Part shown: positions 61,722 to 64,000 of the stretch, one piece after another
Position numbering within the stretch: position 1 is the first letter of the stretch
Layout of the letters: each line of letters begins with the position of its first letter
From: Eurosta solidaginis
Taxonomy: Eukaryota; Arthropoda; Insecta; Diptera; Tephritidae
NCBI RefSeq assembly: GCF_040869045.1
Contig: NC_090323.1
Coordinates: forward strand, 172,506,083-172,570,082
Direction: 5' to 3'
DNA: 64,000 nucleotides
Program-made: the position numbers and the translations under genes
Notes under the pieces: generated by a model
The model's input: only the letters and a program-made list of their open reading frames with translations
Told to the model about the DNA's origin: nothing
Database searches by the model: none

Positions 61722-62290
61722 TTTTAATTCTTATATATAAAATATTCATGTCACGGAGTTAGTGGTTGAACTCCTTCGAAAGGGTTCGACCGATTTTCGT
61801 GAAAATTTGCGACCATACTGAGTAGATCCGAGAATTGGATCTTATCTATTTTTCATAAACTAAAATGATAAGAGTGGTCCACCACTTAATTTTTCTTTTT
61901 AGAAAAAATTGTATATATTTTTTTATGAAACAGGGACTGGTACTGGCGCAGGGACTGGGATTGGGACTGGGACTGAGACTGCGGCTAGCACTGAGACTGA
62001 GACTGGGAAGAGGACTGCGAATAAGGGATGGAGAAGAATAAAAAGAAGTAGAGAAAAAACGATGGAAAGTGAAACAGGCTGGGAAGTGATAGAGTTAGAC
62101 GAAGATAAAAAGTTTGGGATATATGGAGCGGGGAAGGATAGGGAGCTAGGAAGAAAATAAAGGATGAAAAAGAGGGAGAGGGCGAAAGAGACACAGAAAG
62201 AGGAGTGAATAAAGGGATAGAGAGAAAGGGTGAGAGAGGGGAAGGGTGAGCAGGAAGTAAAAACTTATTAAAAGTTATACAACTAGAAAA
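61722..62290 (-). repeat. Copy of the pyrimidine/CCCAGT dispersed element, minus strand
   Basis: G/A-rich tract and GGGACTGGGACTGAGACT hexamers (61930-62020) are the complement of the 31.86-32.2 kb segment, including TTTTAATAAG-type and CTAG ends near 62265-62285. The other end, TATATATAAAATATTCATGTC to GACCGATTTTCGTG (61730-61805), resembles a terminus common in insect repeats. Confidence 0.55.
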
Positions 62291-62799
62291 AGTTAAGGTA
62301 GATCAACGTCTGAAGGGTCTGCTAGATTTGTGATTTTCTCCATTTTTAAGAAAATTATTCTTATAACCAAGGAAAAGAAAATTTCGATTTTGAGAAATTT
62401 ACTTCTCTAGATCAAGGGAAACGTTTGAATCCCATTTTGTCTTCGTTTTCAGGATTTTTAGTAATTTTTTTTAGTGCACTTAGTAATGCTAGGTTGAAGC
62501 TCTAATTGTTAAAAGAATTGCTAACGATGATGCAATCCAGTTAATCCTGTTTTTTCTTGATTTTCAGGTCCATAAAATTTGATACTCAAAAGTTAAGAGC
62601 GCGATATTCTCTACCCTTAGAAGGACCAGACCAACCGTACTCTTATACCGCTGCCTTTAACTTCGTCCTACCTTACGCATTTTTATCGTCAAACGCACAA
62701 CCTTTTCTGATCTTCTTTAAAATATTTAGTACGGTTGTGTACTATAACTGAAACCCATACCTTCCCATTCCTTGATGTTTTTCTAATTACCATTCTCAA
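62291..62799. other. Anonymous AT-rich DNA
   Basis: No gene recognised. Confidence 0.35.
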
Positions 62800-63060
62800 G
62801 AGAGGGATCGAAAAAGGGCAAATGAACGAGAATTGTAGTGAGAGGGAAAAAGAGAAAGGAAGGAAGTAGAGGAGGGGGAAAAGAAAGATATTACAGAGGA
62901 ATTAGAACAGGGGAAAGTATAGGGAGAATTAGGAGAGAAGCAGGTAAAGGAGCTAGTGGAGGTAGAGACGGAGAAGTAAAAGGATTTTAGATGGCGAGGG
63001 AGAGGCAGAATAAAAATGGAAGCAGATTGAGTCGAAGAGGGATACAAGTGGGAGAGAGGA
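62800..63060. repeat. Purine-rich tract (G/A, about 260 bases)
   Basis: Runs of GGGAAAAAGAGAAAGGAAG type with few pyrimidines, similar in style to 62040-62250, so perhaps a decayed copy of the same element. Confidence 0.6.
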
Positions 63061-64000
63061 TAGAGTGTAGATGATTCACACAGTGTATTAGTTTAAGAAA
63101 AAGGCGACAGAAATTAAAAAACAAATGTTCGGGAAGCACAAAATATATGTTGTATATAGGGCTTCGTCAGTTTCAGTAGAAAGCTTGCTTTACATAAAGT
63201 GCAGCTACAGGAACTGACTCGTCTCTACTTTTAGGATAAATGACTGTAAATAGAAAGTACTTAAGTCGATTCGAAGAGGTTAACAAACACGAAAGAATTA
63301 AATGCCGTCTGCTGAAAGCAGACAAATAGACAACCGATGGTTATTTGTTGTTAATCAAGATGTTTTTGTTTTTTTATGTTAAATAATATGAAGTTCATAA
63401 TATTATTCGTAATTACTTCTGCCTTCAGTTCTTCCACCAAAAATCACTATCAGAGTTGAGCCCAATTTCTTACATAATTTCGAAGCCAAATTCACTCTAA
63501 AATGTTTCGTGAGTCAGGCAATTTTTTTTGGAAAAACATTTAGCAAAATCAGACGAAAAGAAAATAATCAAGCATTAATGAAAAAGGTTAAGAAAATGAA
63601 ATCTTATATTTATTGGCTAGAAAAAATTGTAATGAAGACGTTACTTTATGCTTAGTAATAAGTTGTAGCTAAAAGCTTTTACTGTTCTCTAGCTGCCTAT
63701 ATGGATTGTGAATGAATTACGAATACACCGAATTCGCGAATTACATTGTGAATAATATAATTCAATTGCCGTGTGGATATCATATACGAATAAACGAAGC
63801 CAAGCAGCTTTGTAACTTAAGAACTGAATTTCGAAAGAAAAGTGGAACAAAAAAAAATTCAAATAAGCAGATTGAAATTTCTTGTTGGAATTGTAGATAA
63901 ACTCTTAATATCAAGCGACAGTTTAAAGCAGTCAGTAGTTGAAGACGAATGAAGAAATGCCAATGAAGCGTGAGCGAAATATCAAAAGTTGCTTTTTTTA
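63061..64000. other. Anonymous AT-rich DNA to window end
   Basis: No gene recognised; the ORF 63712-63900 has no known motif. Confidence 0.35.

Noticed and set aside
61909..62160. ORF of Gly-Thr repeats
   Set aside because: Translation of the GGGACT hexamers and purine tract, not a gene.

Overview
This is AT-rich eukaryotic nuclear DNA, almost certainly from a fly. The evidence is the mix of elements: mdg3-like and other Ty3/gypsy LTR elements, BEL/Pao elements, I/R1/LOA-type LINEs with RNase H, an irritans-type mariner, a Penelope-like fragment and a tRNA-derived SINE, all in long non-coding DNA rich in T/A runs and short tandem repeats. A higher fly, perhaps a tephritid fruit fly, is my inference. 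I found no convincing host protein gene, rRNA gene or functional tRNA gene. The window reads as intergenic or intronic transposon-dense DNA.

Layout. 1-1.5 kb: broken RTE-like reverse transcriptase. 1.6-8.9 kb: a nested pair, in which a nearly intact mdg3-like gypsy element (3307-8738, 264-bp LTRs with 2 differences, TSD ATTG) sits inside the 3' LTR of an older, internally deleted gypsy element. 8.9-22.9 kb: anonymous DNA with degenerate pentadeca-like repeats, three copies of a tRNA-derived SINE (one full length with a 14-bp TSD), a 7-bp satellite and LINE RNase H relics. 22.9-31.4 kb: a nearly complete BEL/Pao element (938-bp LTRs, TSD GTGAC) with gag-pol, an extra third ORF and a convincing set of splice signals. 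31.8-38 kb: a composite non-coding dispersed element carrying a 129-bp tandem array, a hAT relic and a cluster of large inverted repeats. 38.1-45.6 kb: a long non-coding dispersed repeat broken by a hairpin insertion (15-bp TSD) and by a second, defective BEL/Pao element on the minus strand. 46.3-47.1 kb: an internally deleted mariner. 47.2-48.2 kb: a perfect 57-bp inverted repeat and a ~120-bp tandem array. 48.3-64 kb: four LINE 3'-end relics, one gypsy LTR fragment, a SINE fragment, a second copy of the dispersed repeat, several degenerate simple-sequence domains and a Penelope-like fragment.

The most interesting system is the BEL/Pao element at 22944-31441. It has one strong splice donor (CAG|GTGAGT) inside its LTR and two acceptors, each lying directly in front of an ATG: that of gag-pol and that of a third ORF. 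The third ORF reproduces the three-module zinc-knuckle block of Gag with identical linker lengths. This suggests a retrotransposon that makes a second nucleocapsid-like protein from a spliced subgenomic RNA, in the position where retroviruses carry env.
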